This document shows, piece by piece, positions 43,401 to 57,374 of a stretch of 64,000 bases of DNA; the first letter of the stretch is position 1; the number at the start of each line of letters is the position of its first letter. Source of the DNA: Spirometra erinaceieuropaei. Taxonomy: Eukaryota; Platyhelminthes; Cestoda; Diphyllobothriidea; Diphyllobothriidae. A model generated the notes under the pieces. That model had not been told where the DNA came from. It was given only the letters and a program-made list of their open reading frames with translations, and ran no database searches. The stretch spans positions 426,832-490,831 of the forward strand of contig CACRXP010000162.1 in the NCBI GenBank assembly GCA_902702965.1. Reading direction: 5' to 3'. A program made the position numbers and the translations under genes.

Positions 43401-46332
43401 CCCGAAACCGAAGCCACACCCTGACCGTAACTCTAAACCTAGACATAACCCTAACCCTAACCGTAAACATTATTCTAAACCTGAAGCTTTAGACTGAAAC
43501 TTTAGCCTAAGCCTTACCCTAGCTATAACGCCGACCCTAATCCTAACACATAAATGCATCCTAAAGATAAATCTAATATTATTCACAGTACAAGCCGGAA
43601 ACCGAAGCCAAACCCTGACAGTAAACCTAAACCTAGCCCTAACCCTAAACGTAAACAATATGCTAAACCTGAACATAGCCCTAACCTTTAGCCTAAGCTT
43701 TAACCTAGACATAGCGCCGACCCTGATCCTAACAATTAAACGCATCCTAAAGATAAATCTAAAATTAATCACAGTCCAATCCCGAAACCGGGCCAAAACC
43801 CTGACCGTAATCCTAAACCTAGCCCTAACCCTAACCGTAAAGATTATTCTAAATCTGACCCTAGACCTAACATTTAGCCTAAGCCTTACCCCAGCCATAA
43901 CGCCGACCCTGATCCTAAAACTTAAAAGCATCCTAAACATAAATCTAAAATTAATCACAGTCCAAGCCCGAAATCGAAGCCAAACCCTGAACGTAACCCT
44001 AACCATAGAACTAACCCTAACCCTAACAGTAAATATTATTCTAAACCTGACCATAGCCCTAAACTTTTGCCTAAGCCTTAACCTATCCAAAACGCCGACC
44101 GTGACACTAACAATTAAATGCATCCTGAACATAAATCTAAACATAATCACAGTCCAAGCCCGAAACCGAAGCCAAACCCTGACCGTAACAATATCAATAG
44201 CCCTAACCCGAACCCTAACCGTAAACATTATTCTAAACCTAACCCTAGCCCTAACCTTTAGCCTAAGCCTTTCCCTAGCCATAACGCCGACCCTGATCCT
44301 AACACCTTAATGCATCCTGAAAATAAATCTAAAATTAATCACAGTCCAATCCCGAAACCGGGCCCAAACCCTGAACGTAACCCTAACCCTAGCCCTAACC
44401 CTAAGCGTAAAGATTATTCTAAACCTGACCCTAGCCCTAACCTTTAGCCTAAGCCTTACCCTAGCCATAACGCCGACCCTGATCATAACACTTAAATGCT
44501 TCCTAAACATAAATCTAATATTTATCACAGTCCATGCCCGAAACCGTAGCCAAATAATGAACGTTACCCTAAACCTAGCCCTGACGCTAAACATAACCGT
44601 AAATATTATAATAAACCTGACGCTTTAGACTCCAACTGTAGACCAAGCCTTACCCTAGCCATAACGCCGACCGTGATCCTTACACATAAATGCATCCTAA
44701 AGTTAAATCTAAAATTAATCACAGTCCAAGCCCGAAACCGAAGCCAAACCCCCACCGTAAGCATAACGCTAGGAATAACCCTAAGCGTAAACATTTTTCT
44801 AAACCTGAACCTAGAACTTACCTTTAGCCCAAGGCTTACACTAGCCATAACGCTGACCCCAATCCAAACACTTAAATGCTTCCTAAACATAAATCTAAAA
44901 TTACTCACAGTCCACGCCCGAAACCGAAGCCAATCACTGAACTTAACTCTAACCCTAGAACTAACCCTAACCCTAACAGTAAAAATTATACTAAACCTGA
45001 TCCTAGATCTAACCCTTAGCCTAAGCCTTACACTACCCATAACGCCGACCCTGATCCTAACACGTAAATGATTCCTAAGCATACATCTAAAATTATACAC
45101 AGGCCAATCCCGAAACCGAATCCAAACCCTGAACGTAACCCTAAACCCAGCCCTAAACCTAACCGTAAAAATTATTCTAAACCTGACCCTAGAACTAACC
45201 TTTAGCCTAAGCCTTACCCAAGCCAAAACGCCGACACTGATCCTAACAATTAAATGCTTGCTAAACATAAATCTAGAATAAATCACAGTCCAAGACCGAA
45301 ACCGAAGCCAAACACTGACCGCAACCATAAACCTATAACGAACCCTAACCCTAACCGTAAAAATTATTCTCAACCTGACCCTAGACCTAACCTTTAGCCT
45401 AAGCCTTACCCTAGCAATAACGCCGACCCTGATCCTATCACTCAAATCCTCCTATGCATAAATCTATAATGAATCACAGTCCAAGCCCGAAACCGTAGCC
45501 AAACCCTGAACGTAACCATAAACCTACCCCTATCCCTAAAACTAACCGTAAAAATTATTCTAAACCTGACGCTTTAGACTGAAACTTTAGCCTAAGCCTT
45601 AACCTAGCCATAACTCCGACCCTGATCCTAACAATTAAATGCATCCTAAACATAAATCTAATATTAATATTAGTCCATGCCCGAAACCGTAGCCAAACCC
45701 TGAACGTAACCCTAAACCTAGCCCTAACGCTAAACCTAACCGTAAACTTTATTCTAAACCTGACGCTATAGACTCCAACTGTAGCCCAAGCCTTACCCTA
45801 GCCATAACGCCGACCCTGATCCTAACACATAAATGCATCCTAAACATAAATCTAAAATTAATCACAGTCCAAGCCCGAAACCTAATCTAAAACCTCACCG
45901 TAAGCATAACGCTAGGAATAACCCTAAGCGTAAACAATTTTCTAAACCTGAACCTAGACCTAACCTTTAGCCTAAGGCTTACACTAGCCACAACGCTGAC
46001 CCAAATCCTAACACTTAAATGCTTCCTAAACATCAATCTAAAATTACTCACAGTCCACGCCCGATAGCGATGCCACACCCTGATCGTAACCCTAAACCTA
46101 GCCCTAACCCTAACCCTAACCGTAAACATTTTAAAAAACGTGACGATTTATGCTGAAACTTTATCCTAAGCCTTTACCTAGCCATACCGCCGACCCTGAC
46201 CGTAACACATAAGTGCATCCTAAACATAAATCGAAAATTAATCACAGTCCAAGACCGAAAGTGAAGCCAAACCCTGACCGTATACCTGAACCTCGCCCTA
46301 ACCCTAACCATAACCGTAAACATTATACTAAA

Positions 46333-49300
46333 CCTGACGCCTTAGACTTAAACTTTAGCCTCAGCCTTAAACTAGCCATAAAGCCGATCCTGATCCTAGC
46401 ACTTAAATGCATCCTTAATATAAATCTATAATTAATCACAGTCCAAGCCCGAAACCGAAGCCAAACCCTGACCGTAATCCTAACACCAGCCCAAACCCTA
46501 ACCGCAAACACTATTCTAAACCTTAACCTAATCCTAACCTTTGGCCTTAGCCTTACCCTAGCCATAACGCCGACACTGATCCTGAAACTTAAATGCATCC
46601 TAAACATAAATCTAAAATTAATCACAGTCCAAGCCCGAAACCGAAGCCAAAATCTGACCGTAAACATTACCATAGCCCTAACACTAACCCTAAAACTAAA
46701 CATTAAACTAAACCTGACCCTAGCACTAACCTTTAGCCTAAGCCTTACCCTAGCCATAACGCCGAACCTGAACATAACAATTAAATGCATCCTAAACAAA
46801 AATCTAAACATAATCACAGTCCCAGCCCAAAACCGAATCCAAACCCTGAAATTAACAATAAACCCAGCCCTAAGCCTAAGCGTAAACATTATTCTAAACC
46901 TGACACTAGCCCTAACATTTAGCCAAAGCCTTACGTTGCCATAACGCCGTCCCTGATAGTCACACTTAAATGAATCCTAAATATAAATGTTATATAATCA
47001 CAGTCCAAGCCCGAATCCGAAGCCAAACCCTGACCGTAACAACAACCCTAGCACTAACCCTAACCCTAACCGTAAACATTATTCTAAACCTGACCCTAGC
47101 CGTAAAAATTAGCCTAATCCTTACACTAGCCATAACGCCGACCCTGATACAATCACTTAAATGCATCCTAAATATAAATCTAGAAATAATCACAGTCCAA
47201 GCCCGAAACCGAAGCCAAACCCTGACCGTAACCCTAACCCTAGCAATAACCCTACCCCTAACCCTAAACATTATACTAAACCTGACCCTAGAACTAACCT
47301 TTAGCCTAAGCCTTACCATAGCAATAACGCCGACCCTGATCCTATCACTCAAATGCATTATATACATAAATTTTAAAATGAATCCCAGTCCAAGCCCGAA
47401 ACCGTAGCCAAACCCTGAACGTAACCCTAAACCTAGCCCTAACCCTAACACTAACCGTAAAAATTATTCTAAACATGACGATTTAGACTGAAACTTTAGC
47501 CTAAGCCTTAACCTAGCCATAAAGCCGATCCTGATCCTAGCACTTAAATGCATCCGAAACATAAATCTAAAATGAACCACAGTCGAAGACCGAAACCGAA
47601 GCCAAACTCTGACCGTAACCCTATACATAGCCATAACACTAACCCTAAACGTAAACATTATTCTAAACCTGAACCTAGCCCTAAACATTAGCCTAAGCCT
47701 TATATTATCCGTAACGCCGACCCTGATCCTAACACTTAAATGCATCCTAAACATAAATCTATAATTATTCACAGTCCAAGCCCGAAACCAAAGCCAAACC
47801 CTGACCGTAATCCTAACACTAGCCCAAACCCTAACCGCAAACACTATTCTAAACCTTAACCTAGTCCTAACCATTAGCCTTAGCCTTACCCTAGCCATAA
47901 CGCCGACACTGATCCTGAAACCTAAATGCATCCTAAACATAAATCTAAAATTAATCACAGTCCAAGCCCGAAACCGAAGCCAAAACCTGACCGTAAACCT
48001 TACCATAGCACTAACACTAACCCTAAAACTAAACATTAAACTAAACCTGACCCTAGCACTAACCTTTAGCCTAAGCCTTACCCTAGACATAACGCCGAAC
48101 CTGAACATAACAATTAAAAGCATCCTAAACAAAAATCTAAACATAATCACAGTCCCAGCCCGAAACCGAATCCAAACACTGAAATTAACCATAAACCCAG
48201 CCCTAAGCCTAAGCGTAAACATTATTCTAAACCTGACACTAGCCCTAACATTTAGTAAAAGCCTTACGTTGCCATAACGCCGTCGTGATAGTTACACTTA
48301 AATGAATCCTAAATATAAATCTTATATAATCACAGTACAAGCCCGAAACCGAAGCCAAACCCTGACCGTTAGAACAACCCTAGCACTAACCCTAACCCTA
48401 ACCGTAAACATTATACTAAACCTGAACCTAGCCCTAAAAATTAGCCTAATCCTTACCCTAGCCATAACGCCGACCCTGATACCATCACTTAAATGCATCC
48501 TAAATATAAATCTAGAAATAATCACAGTCCAAGCCCGAAACCGAAGCCAAACCCTGACCGTAACCCTAACCCTAGCAATAACCCTACCCCTGAACCTAAA
48601 TATTATACTAAACCTGACCCTAGAACTAACCTTTAGCCTAAGCCTTACCATAGCAATAACGCCGACCCTGATCCTAACACTCAAATGCATCCTATACATA
48701 AATTTTAAAATGAATCACAGACCAAGCCCGAAACCGTAGCCAAACCCTGAACGTAACCCTAAACCTAGCCCTAACCCTATCACCTACCGTAAAAATTATT
48801 CTAAACCTGACGATTTAGACTGAAACTTTAGCCTAAGCCTTAACCCACCCATAACGCCGACCCTGATCCTAACACTTAAATGTATCCTAAACATAAATCT
48901 AATATTAATCACAGTCCATGCCCGAAACCGAAGCCAAACCCTGACCGTAAATATTTCGCTGGCCCTAACACTTAGCGTAAACATAATTCTAAACCTGACC
49001 CTAGCCCTAAACTTTAGCCTAAGCCTTACACTAGACATACCGCTGACCCAGATCCTAAAACTTAAATGAATCCTAAAAATAAATCTAAAATTAATCACAG
49101 TCCAAGCCCGAAACCGAAGCCAAACCCTGACCGTAAACCTAACCCTAGCCCTAACCCTAATCGTAAACATTATTCTAAACCTGACGCCTTAGACTGAAAC
49201 TTTAGCCTCAGCCTTAACCTAGCCATAAAGCCGATCCTGGTCCTAGCACGTAAATGCATCCGAAACATAAATCTAAACTGAACCACAGTCGAAGACCGAA

Positions 49301-50333
49301 ACCGAAGCCAAACTCTGACCGTAACACTAAACCTAGCCATAACACTAACCCTAAACGTAAACATTATTCTAAACCTAACCCTTGCCCTAAACTTTTGCCT
49401 AAGCCTTACACCAGCCATAACGCCGACCCTGATCCCAACACTTAAATGCATCCTAAATATAAATCTAATATTAATAACAGTCCAAGCCCGAAACCGAAGC
49501 AAAACCCTGACCGTAACCCTAAACCTAGCCCTAACACTAACCCTAAACGTAAACATTATTCTAAACCTGACCCTGGCCCTAACATTTAGCCTAAGCCTTA
49601 CCATAGCCATAACGCCGACCCTGATCCTGACACTTAAATGCATCCTAAACGTAAATCCATAATTAAACACAGTCCAAGACCGAAAGCGAAGCCAAAACAT
49701 GACCGTAACCCTAACATTAGCCTCAACCCTAACCCTAACCGTAAAGATTATTGTAAACCTGAACCTAGCCCTAACCTTTAGCCTAAATCTTACACTAGAC
49801 ATAAAGCCGTCCGTGATCCTAACACTTAAATGCTTCCTATGCATAAATCTAAAATTAAACACAGTCCAAGCCCGAAACCGAAGCCAAACCCTGAGGGTAA
49901 CCCTAAGCCTCTCCCTAACCTTAACCCTAACCGTAACCATTATTCTAAACCTGACCGTAGCCCTAAACTTTAGCCTAAGCCTTACACAAGCCATGAAGCC
50001 AAACCTGATCCTATCACTTAAATGCATCCTAAACATTAATCTAAAATCAATCACAGTCCAGGACCGAAACCGAAGCCAAAACCTGACCGTAACACTAATC
50101 CTATACCGAACCCTTACCCTAACCGTAAATTGTATTCTAAACCTGACCCTAGCCCTAACCTTTAGCCTAAGTTTTACCCTAGCCATAACGCCGACCCTGA
50201 TCCTAACACTTAAATGCATCCCAAATATAAATCTAAAATCAACATAGTCCAAGCCCGAAACAGATGCCAAACCATGACGTTAACCCTAGGCCTATACCTA
50301 ACCCTAAACCTAACCGTAAACATTAAACTAAGC
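46333..50333 (-). repeat. Three related higher-order units with a one-monomer indel
   Basis: Units start at the variant boxes at 46,333, 47,474 and 49,180. The first two share a private order of monomers, including TAATCACAGTCCCAGCC, an AT-changed box ATGAATCCTAAATATAAAT (46,970; 48,302, offset 1,332) and GTTGCCATAACGCCGTC (46,934; 48,267). The second unit holds one extra 192-bp monomer near its start, around 47,570-47,760, which the third unit also shows. Unequal exchange by one monomer explains the difference. Confidence 0.75.
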
Positions 50334-50589
50334 CTCACGTTTTAGACTTAAACTTTAGCCTAAGCCTTACCCTAGACATAACGCCGACCCTGATCCTAAC
50401 ACTTCAATGCATCCTAAACATAAATCTAATATTAATCAAAGTCCAAGCCCGAAACCGAAGCCAAACCCTGACCGTAAACCTGAACCTCGCCCTAACCCTA
50501 AGACTAACCGTAAACATTATTCTAAACCTGAAGCTTTAGACTGAAACATTAGCCTTAGCCTTACCCTAGCCATAAAGCCGATCCTGTTC

Positions 50590-53010
50590 CTAGCACTGAC
50601 CGTAACCATATACCTAGCATTAACCATAACCATAAGAGTAAACATTATTCTAAACCTGACCCTAGAACTAACATATAGCCTAAGACTTACCATAGCCATA
50701 ACGCCGACCCTGATCCTAACACTTAAATGCATCCTAATCATAAATCTCAAACTAATCACAGTAGAAGCCCGAAACAGATGCCAAATTCGGACGGTAACCC
50801 TAAGACTAGAACTAACACTAACACTTACCGTAAAGATTAGTCTAAACCTCAACCTAGCCCTAACCTTTAGCCTAAGTCTTACCCTAGCCACAACGCTGAC
50901 CATGATCCTAACACACAAATGCATCCTAAAAATAAATCTAAAATAAATTACAGCTGAAGCCCGATCCCGAATCCAAACCCTGACCGTCACACTATCCCTT
51001 ACCCTAACCCTTAACATAACCGTAAAAATATTTCCAAACCTGAACCTAGACCTAAACTTTAGCCTAAGCCTTACCCTAGCCATAACGCCGACCCTGATCC
51101 TAACACTTAAATGCATCCTAAACATAAATCTAAAATTAATCACTCTCCAAGCCCGAAACCGAAGGCAAACCCTGACCGTAAACATATCCCTAGCCCTAAC
51201 ACTAACCCTAAACATAAATATTATTCTAGAGCTGACCCTAGGCCTAACTATTAGCCTAAGCCTTACCCTAGCCACAACGCCGACCCTGATCCTTACACTG
51301 AAATGCATCCTAAAGATAAATCTAAAATTAATCACAGTCCAAGCCCGAAACCGAAGCCAAACCCTGACCGTAACCCTAACAATATCCCTAAAAATAACCC
51401 TAAAAGTAAACATTATTCTAAAGCTTAACCTAGACCTAAAAATTAGCCTAAGCCTTACGCTAGCCATAACGCCGACGGTGATGCTAGCACCTAAATACTT
51501 CCTAAAAATAAATCTAAAATTAATCACAGTCGAAGCCCGAAACCGAAGCCAAACTCTGACCGTATCCCTAAACATAGCCCTAACCATAACACTAACCGTA
51601 AACATTATTCTAAACCTGACCCTACCCATAACATTTAGCCTAAGCCTTACCCTAGCCGTAAAGCCGACCCTGATTCTAACACTTAAAAACACCCTAAACA
51701 TAAATCTAATATTTATCACAGTCCAAGCCCGAAACCGAATCCAAACCCTGAAAATCACCCTAACCCTAGCCCTTTCCATAAGCGTAAAATTAGTTTAAAC
51801 CTGACCCAAGAACTAACCTTTACCCTAAGCCTTACACTAGCCATAACGCCGACCCTGATCCTGGCACTTAAATGCATCCTAAACATAAATCTAAAATTAA
51901 GCACAGTCCAAGCCCGAAACCGAAGACAAAACCTGACCGTCACCATATAACTAACCATAACCCTAAGCGTAAAAGTTATTCTATCCCTGAACCTAGACAA
52001 AACCTTTTGCCTAAGCCTTACAATAGCAATAACGCGGACCCTGATGCTAACACTTAAATGCATCCGAAACAAAAATCTATAATTAATCACATTCGAAGCG
52101 CGAAACCGAAGCCAATCCCTGACCTTTACCCTAAACCTAGCCCTAAATCTAACCCTAACCGTAAACATTATACAAAACGTGACGCTTTATTCTGAACCTT
52201 TATCCTAAGCGTTAACCTAGCCATAACGCCGACCCTGACCCTAACTCTTTAATGGATCCCAAACATAAATCGAGAATTAATCACAGTCCAAGCACGAATC
52301 CGAAGCCAAACCCTGACCGTAACCCTAAACATAGCCATAACACTAACCCTTAACGTAAACATTATTCTAAACCTGAACCTTGCTCTAAAATTTTGCCTAA
52401 GCCTTAACCCAGCCATAACGCCGACACCGATCCTAACACTTAAATGCATCCTAAACATAAATCCATAATTAAACACAGTCCAAGCCCGTATCCGAAGCCA
52501 AAACCTGACCGTAACCATATACCTAGCATTAACCATAACCATAAGAGTAAACATTATTCTAAACCTGACCCTAGAACTAACATATAGCCTAAGACTTACC
52601 ATAGCCATAACGCCGACCCTGATCCTAACACTTAAATGCATCCTAATCATAAATCTCAAACTAATCACAGTAGAAGCCCGAAACCGTTCCAAACCCTGAC
52701 GGTAACCCTAAGACTAGAACTAACACTAACCATAACCGTAAAGATTATTCTAAACCTCAACCTAGCCCAAAACTTTAGCCCAAGTCTTACCCTAGCCACA
52801 ACGCCGACCATGATCCTAACACACAAATGCATCCTAAAAATAAATCTAAAATAAATTACAGCTGAAGACCGATCCCGAAGCCAAACCCTGACCGTCACAC
52901 TATCCCTTACCCTAACCCTTAAACTAACCGTAAAAATATTTCCAAACCTGAACCTAGACCTAAAGTTTAGCCTAAGCCTTACCCTAGCCATAACGCCGAC
53001 ACTGATCCTA
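50590..53010 (-). repeat. Segmental duplication, 1.91 kb offset, with a breakpoint monomer
   Basis: From 50,598 to about 51,100 the sequence matches 52,508 to about 53,010 with only occasional differences, for example CATATACCTAGCATTAACC and ATTACAGCTGAAG in both. At 50,597 the duplicate starts in mid-monomer: TCCTAGCAC is followed directly by TGACCGTAACC, losing roughly 90 bp of the expected unit. The 52.5-kb copy has the complete monomer there, so it is the likely source and 50,597 the insertion or recombination edge. Confidence 0.8.
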
Positions 53011-56000
53011 ACACTTAAATGCATCCTAAATATAAATCTAAAATAACTCACAGTCCAAGCCCGAAACCCAAGCCAAACCCTGACCGTAAACCTAACTGAA
53101 GCCCACACCCTAACCCTAACCGTAAACATTCATCTAAATCTGACCCTAGATATAACATTTATCCTAAGCCTTTACCTAGCCATAACGCCGAACCTGATCC
53201 TTATACTTAAATGCATCTTAATCATAAATCTAAAATTAATCGCATTCCTAGCCAGAAAGCGTAGCCAAATCCTGAACGGTACACTATATCTAGCTCTAAC
53301 CCTACGGCTAACCGTAAACATTATTCTAAACCTGAACCTCGACCTAAACTTTTGCCTAAGACTTACCCTAGCCATAACGCCGACCCTGATCCTGACACTT
53401 AAATGCATCCTAAATATAAATCTAAAATTAATCACAATCGAATCCAGAAACCGAAGCCAAACCCTGACCGTAACCCTAAACCTAGCCCTAAACCTAACAC
53501 TAACCGTAAACCTTATTCTAAACCTGAAGCTTTAGACTGAACCTTTAGACTAAGCCTTGCCCTAGCCATAAAGCCGACCCTGAACCTAGCACTTAAATGC
53601 ATCCTAAATATAAATCTAACATTAATCACATTCCAATCACTAAACCGAATCCAAACACTGACGGTAACACTAAACCTAGCCCTAACCCTAACCCTAACCA
53701 TAAACAATAATCTAAACCTGAACCTAGAACTTAACTTTAGCCTAAGCCTTACCCTAGCCATAACGCCCACCCTGATTCTAACACTTAAATGCATCCTAAA
53801 CATAAATGTTAAATTAATCACAGTCCAAGCACGAATGCCAAGCCAAACCCTGAACGTAAACCTAACCCTAGCCCACACCCTAACCCTAACCGTAAACATT
53901 ATTCTAAACCTGACCCTAGCACTTACCTTTAGCCTAAGCCTTACCCTTGCCATTACGCCGACCCTGATCCTAACAATTAAATGCATCCTAAACATAAATC
54001 TAAAATTAATCCCAGTCCAAGACCGAAACCGAATCCAAACCCTGACCTTAACCGTAAACCTAGCAATAACCCTACCGCTAACCGTAAACATTATTCTAAA
54101 GCTGAGGCTTTAAACTGAAACTTTAGCCTAAGCCTTAACATACACATAAAGCCGACCCTGATCCTAAAAATGGAATGCATCCTTAACATAAATCTATTAT
54201 TTATCACAGTCCAAGCCCTTAAACGTTCCAAAACCTAACCGTAAATCTATACACATCACTAACCCTCACTTAATCCGAAAATATTATTCTAAACCTGAAC
54301 CTAGTCCTTACCTTTAGCCTAAGCCTTACCCTAGCCATAACGCCGACCCTGAACCGATCACTTAAATGCATCCTAAATATAAATCTAAAATTAATCACAG
54401 TCCATCCATTAACCGAAGCATAACCCTGACCTTATCCCTAATCCTAGCACTAACCCTAAACCTAACCGTAAATATTACTCTAAACCCGAAGCTTAAGACT
54501 GAAACTTTAGTCTACGCCTTACCGTAGCGATATCGCCGACCCTGATCCTAACACTTAAATGCATCCTAAACATAAATCTAAAATTAATCACAGTCCAAGA
54601 CCGAAACACAAGCCAAACCCTGACCGTAAACCTAACCCTAGCACACACCCTAACCCTAACCGTAAAAATTATTCTAAACCTGAACCTAGAACTAACATTT
54701 ATCCTAAGCCATACCCTAGCCATAACGCCGACCCTGATCCTAACAATTAAATGCATCCTAAACATAAATCTGATATTAATCACAGTCCTAGCCCGCAACC
54801 TAAGCCAAACCCTGACCGTAATCTTAAACCTTGCCCTAAACCTAACCCTAACCGTAAACTTTAATCTAAACCGGAGGCTTTAGACTTAACATTTAGCCTA
54901 AGCCTTACCAGAGACATAAAGCCGACCCTGATCATAACAATTTAAAGCATCCTAAAAATAAATCTAAAATTATTCACAGTCCAAGGCCGAAACCGATGTC
55001 AAACCCTGACAGTAACAATAAACATACCACCTACCCTAACCCTAACCGTAAACATTAATCTAAACCTGACCCTAGAACTAAACTTTAGCCTAAGCCTTAC
55101 AATAGCTATAAAGCCGACCCTGATACTAGCACTTAAATGCATCCTAAATATAAATCTACAATTAAACGCAGTCCAAGACCGAATCCGAAGCCAAACTCTG
55201 TCCGTAACACTACCCAAACCACTAACCCTAACCCTAACCGTAAACATTATTCTAAACCTGACCCTAGCCCTAAACATTAGCCTAAGCCTTAAACTAGACA
55301 TAACGCCGACCCTGATCCTAACACTTAAATCTTTCCAAAACATAAATCTAAAATTATTCACAGTCAAAGCCCGAAAGCGAAGCCAAGCTCTGAACGTTGC
55401 AGTAACCCCAGACCTAACATTTAGGCTAGGCCTTAAACTAGCCATAACGCCGACCCTGATCCTAACACTGAAATGCATCCTTAAAATGTACGTTAGATAT
55501 ATCACAGTCCAAGCCCGAAACCGAAGCCAAGCCCTGACCGTAACACTAACCCTAGCACTAACCCTAACCCTAACCGTAAAAATTAATCTAAACCTAAGCC
55601 TAGCCCTAACCCTTCGCCTATGCCTTACCCTAGTCATAACACCGAACCTGATCCCACCAATTAAATGCATCCTTAAACTAAATCTAAAATTAATCACATT
55701 CAAAGCCCGAAACCGAAGCCAAACACTGACGGTTTCTATAACACAAGCCCTAACCCTAACCATAACCATATTCATTAATCTAAACATGAACCTAGTCCTA
55801 TTCATTAGCCTTAGCCTTAACCTAGCCATAACGCCGACCTTGATCCTAACAGTTCAATGCATCCTAAACATAAATCTAAAATTTATCACATTCCAAGCCC
55901 GAAAATGAAGCTAAAATGCGAACCTGAATATAACCCCAGAACCAACCTTTAGCCTAGGCCTTAAACTAGCCGTAACGCCGACACTGATCCTTCAAACTTA

Positions 56001-56990
56001 AAAGCATCCTTAACATATATCTAAAATTAATTACAGTCAAAGCCCGTAACCGAACCCAAACACTGACCGTAAAATTAACCCTAGCCCTAAACCTCACCAT
56101 AACATTAAACAATTTTCAAAACAGGATCCTAGAACTAACCTTGAGCCTAAGCCTTACCCTAGCCATAACGCCGACCCTGATACTAACAATTAAATGCATC
56201 CTAAACATAAATATAATATTAATTACAGTCCAAGCCCGAAATCGAAGCCAAACCCTGACCGTAAACGTACACCTAGCTCTAACCCTAACGCTAATCGTGA
56301 AATTTATTCTAAACCTGAACCTAGGCCTAGCCTTTAGCCTAAGCCTTACCCTAGCCATAACGCCAACCCTGATCCTAACACTTAAATGCATCCTAAAAAT
56401 AAATCTAAAATAAATCGCCGTCCAAGCCCGAAACCGATGCCAAACCCTGAGCGTAACGTTAAACATGGCCCTAACCCTAACCCTAACCGTAAACATTAAT
56501 CTAAACCTGAACCTAGCCCTAACCTTTAGCCTAAGCCTTACACTAGACAAGACGTCGACCCTGATCATACCACTTCAAACTGTCCTAAACATAAATCTAA
56601 TATTAATCACCGTCCAAGCCCGAAACCGAAGCCAAATCCTGCCCCTATCCCTAAACCTAGCCCTAACACTAAACCTAACCGTAAACATTATGCTAAACCT
56701 GAACCTAGACCTACCCTTTAGCCTAAGCCTTAACCTAGACATAACGCCGACCCTGATCCTAACAATTAAATGCATTCTAAACATGAATCTAAAATTAATC
56801 ACAGTCCAAGCCCGAAACCGAAGCCAAACCCTGATCGTAACCATAGCCCTATCCCTAACCGTAAAGGTAAACATTATTCTAAACCTGGCCCTAGACCTAA
56901 CCTTTAGCCTAAGCCTTACATTAGCCATAACGCCGACCCTGATCCTAACACTTAAATGCATCCTAAACATAAATCTATAATTAATCACAG

Positions 56991-57374
56991 TCCAAACCCG
57001 AAAACGAATCCAAACCCTGACCGTAACCCTAACCCTAGCCCTAACCCTAACCCTAACGGTAAACATTATTCTAAACCTGACCCTAGCCCTAACCTTTAGC
57101 CTAAGCCTTACATTACCCATAACGCCGACCCTGATCCTAACACTTAAATGCATCCTAAACATAAATCTATAATTAATCACAGTCCAAACCCGAAAACGAA
57201 TCCAAACCCTGACCGTAACCCTAACCCTAGCCCTAACCCTAACCCTAACCGTAAACATTATTCTAAACCTGACCCTAGCCCTAACCTTTAGCTTAAGCCT
57301 TACCCTGGCCATAACGCAGACCCTGATCCTAACACTTAACTGTATCCTAAACATAAATCTGAAATTAATCACAG
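56991..57374 (-). repeat. Two adjacent, near-identical 192-bp monomers
   Basis: Monomers beginning at 56,991 and 57,183 (both TCCAAACCCGAAAACGAATC) are exactly 192 bp apart and differ at one base in the first 110 bp, then at a few more. They are close to the array consensus although they lie less than 1 kb from its edge, where satellites are normally most diverged. Confidence 0.8.
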
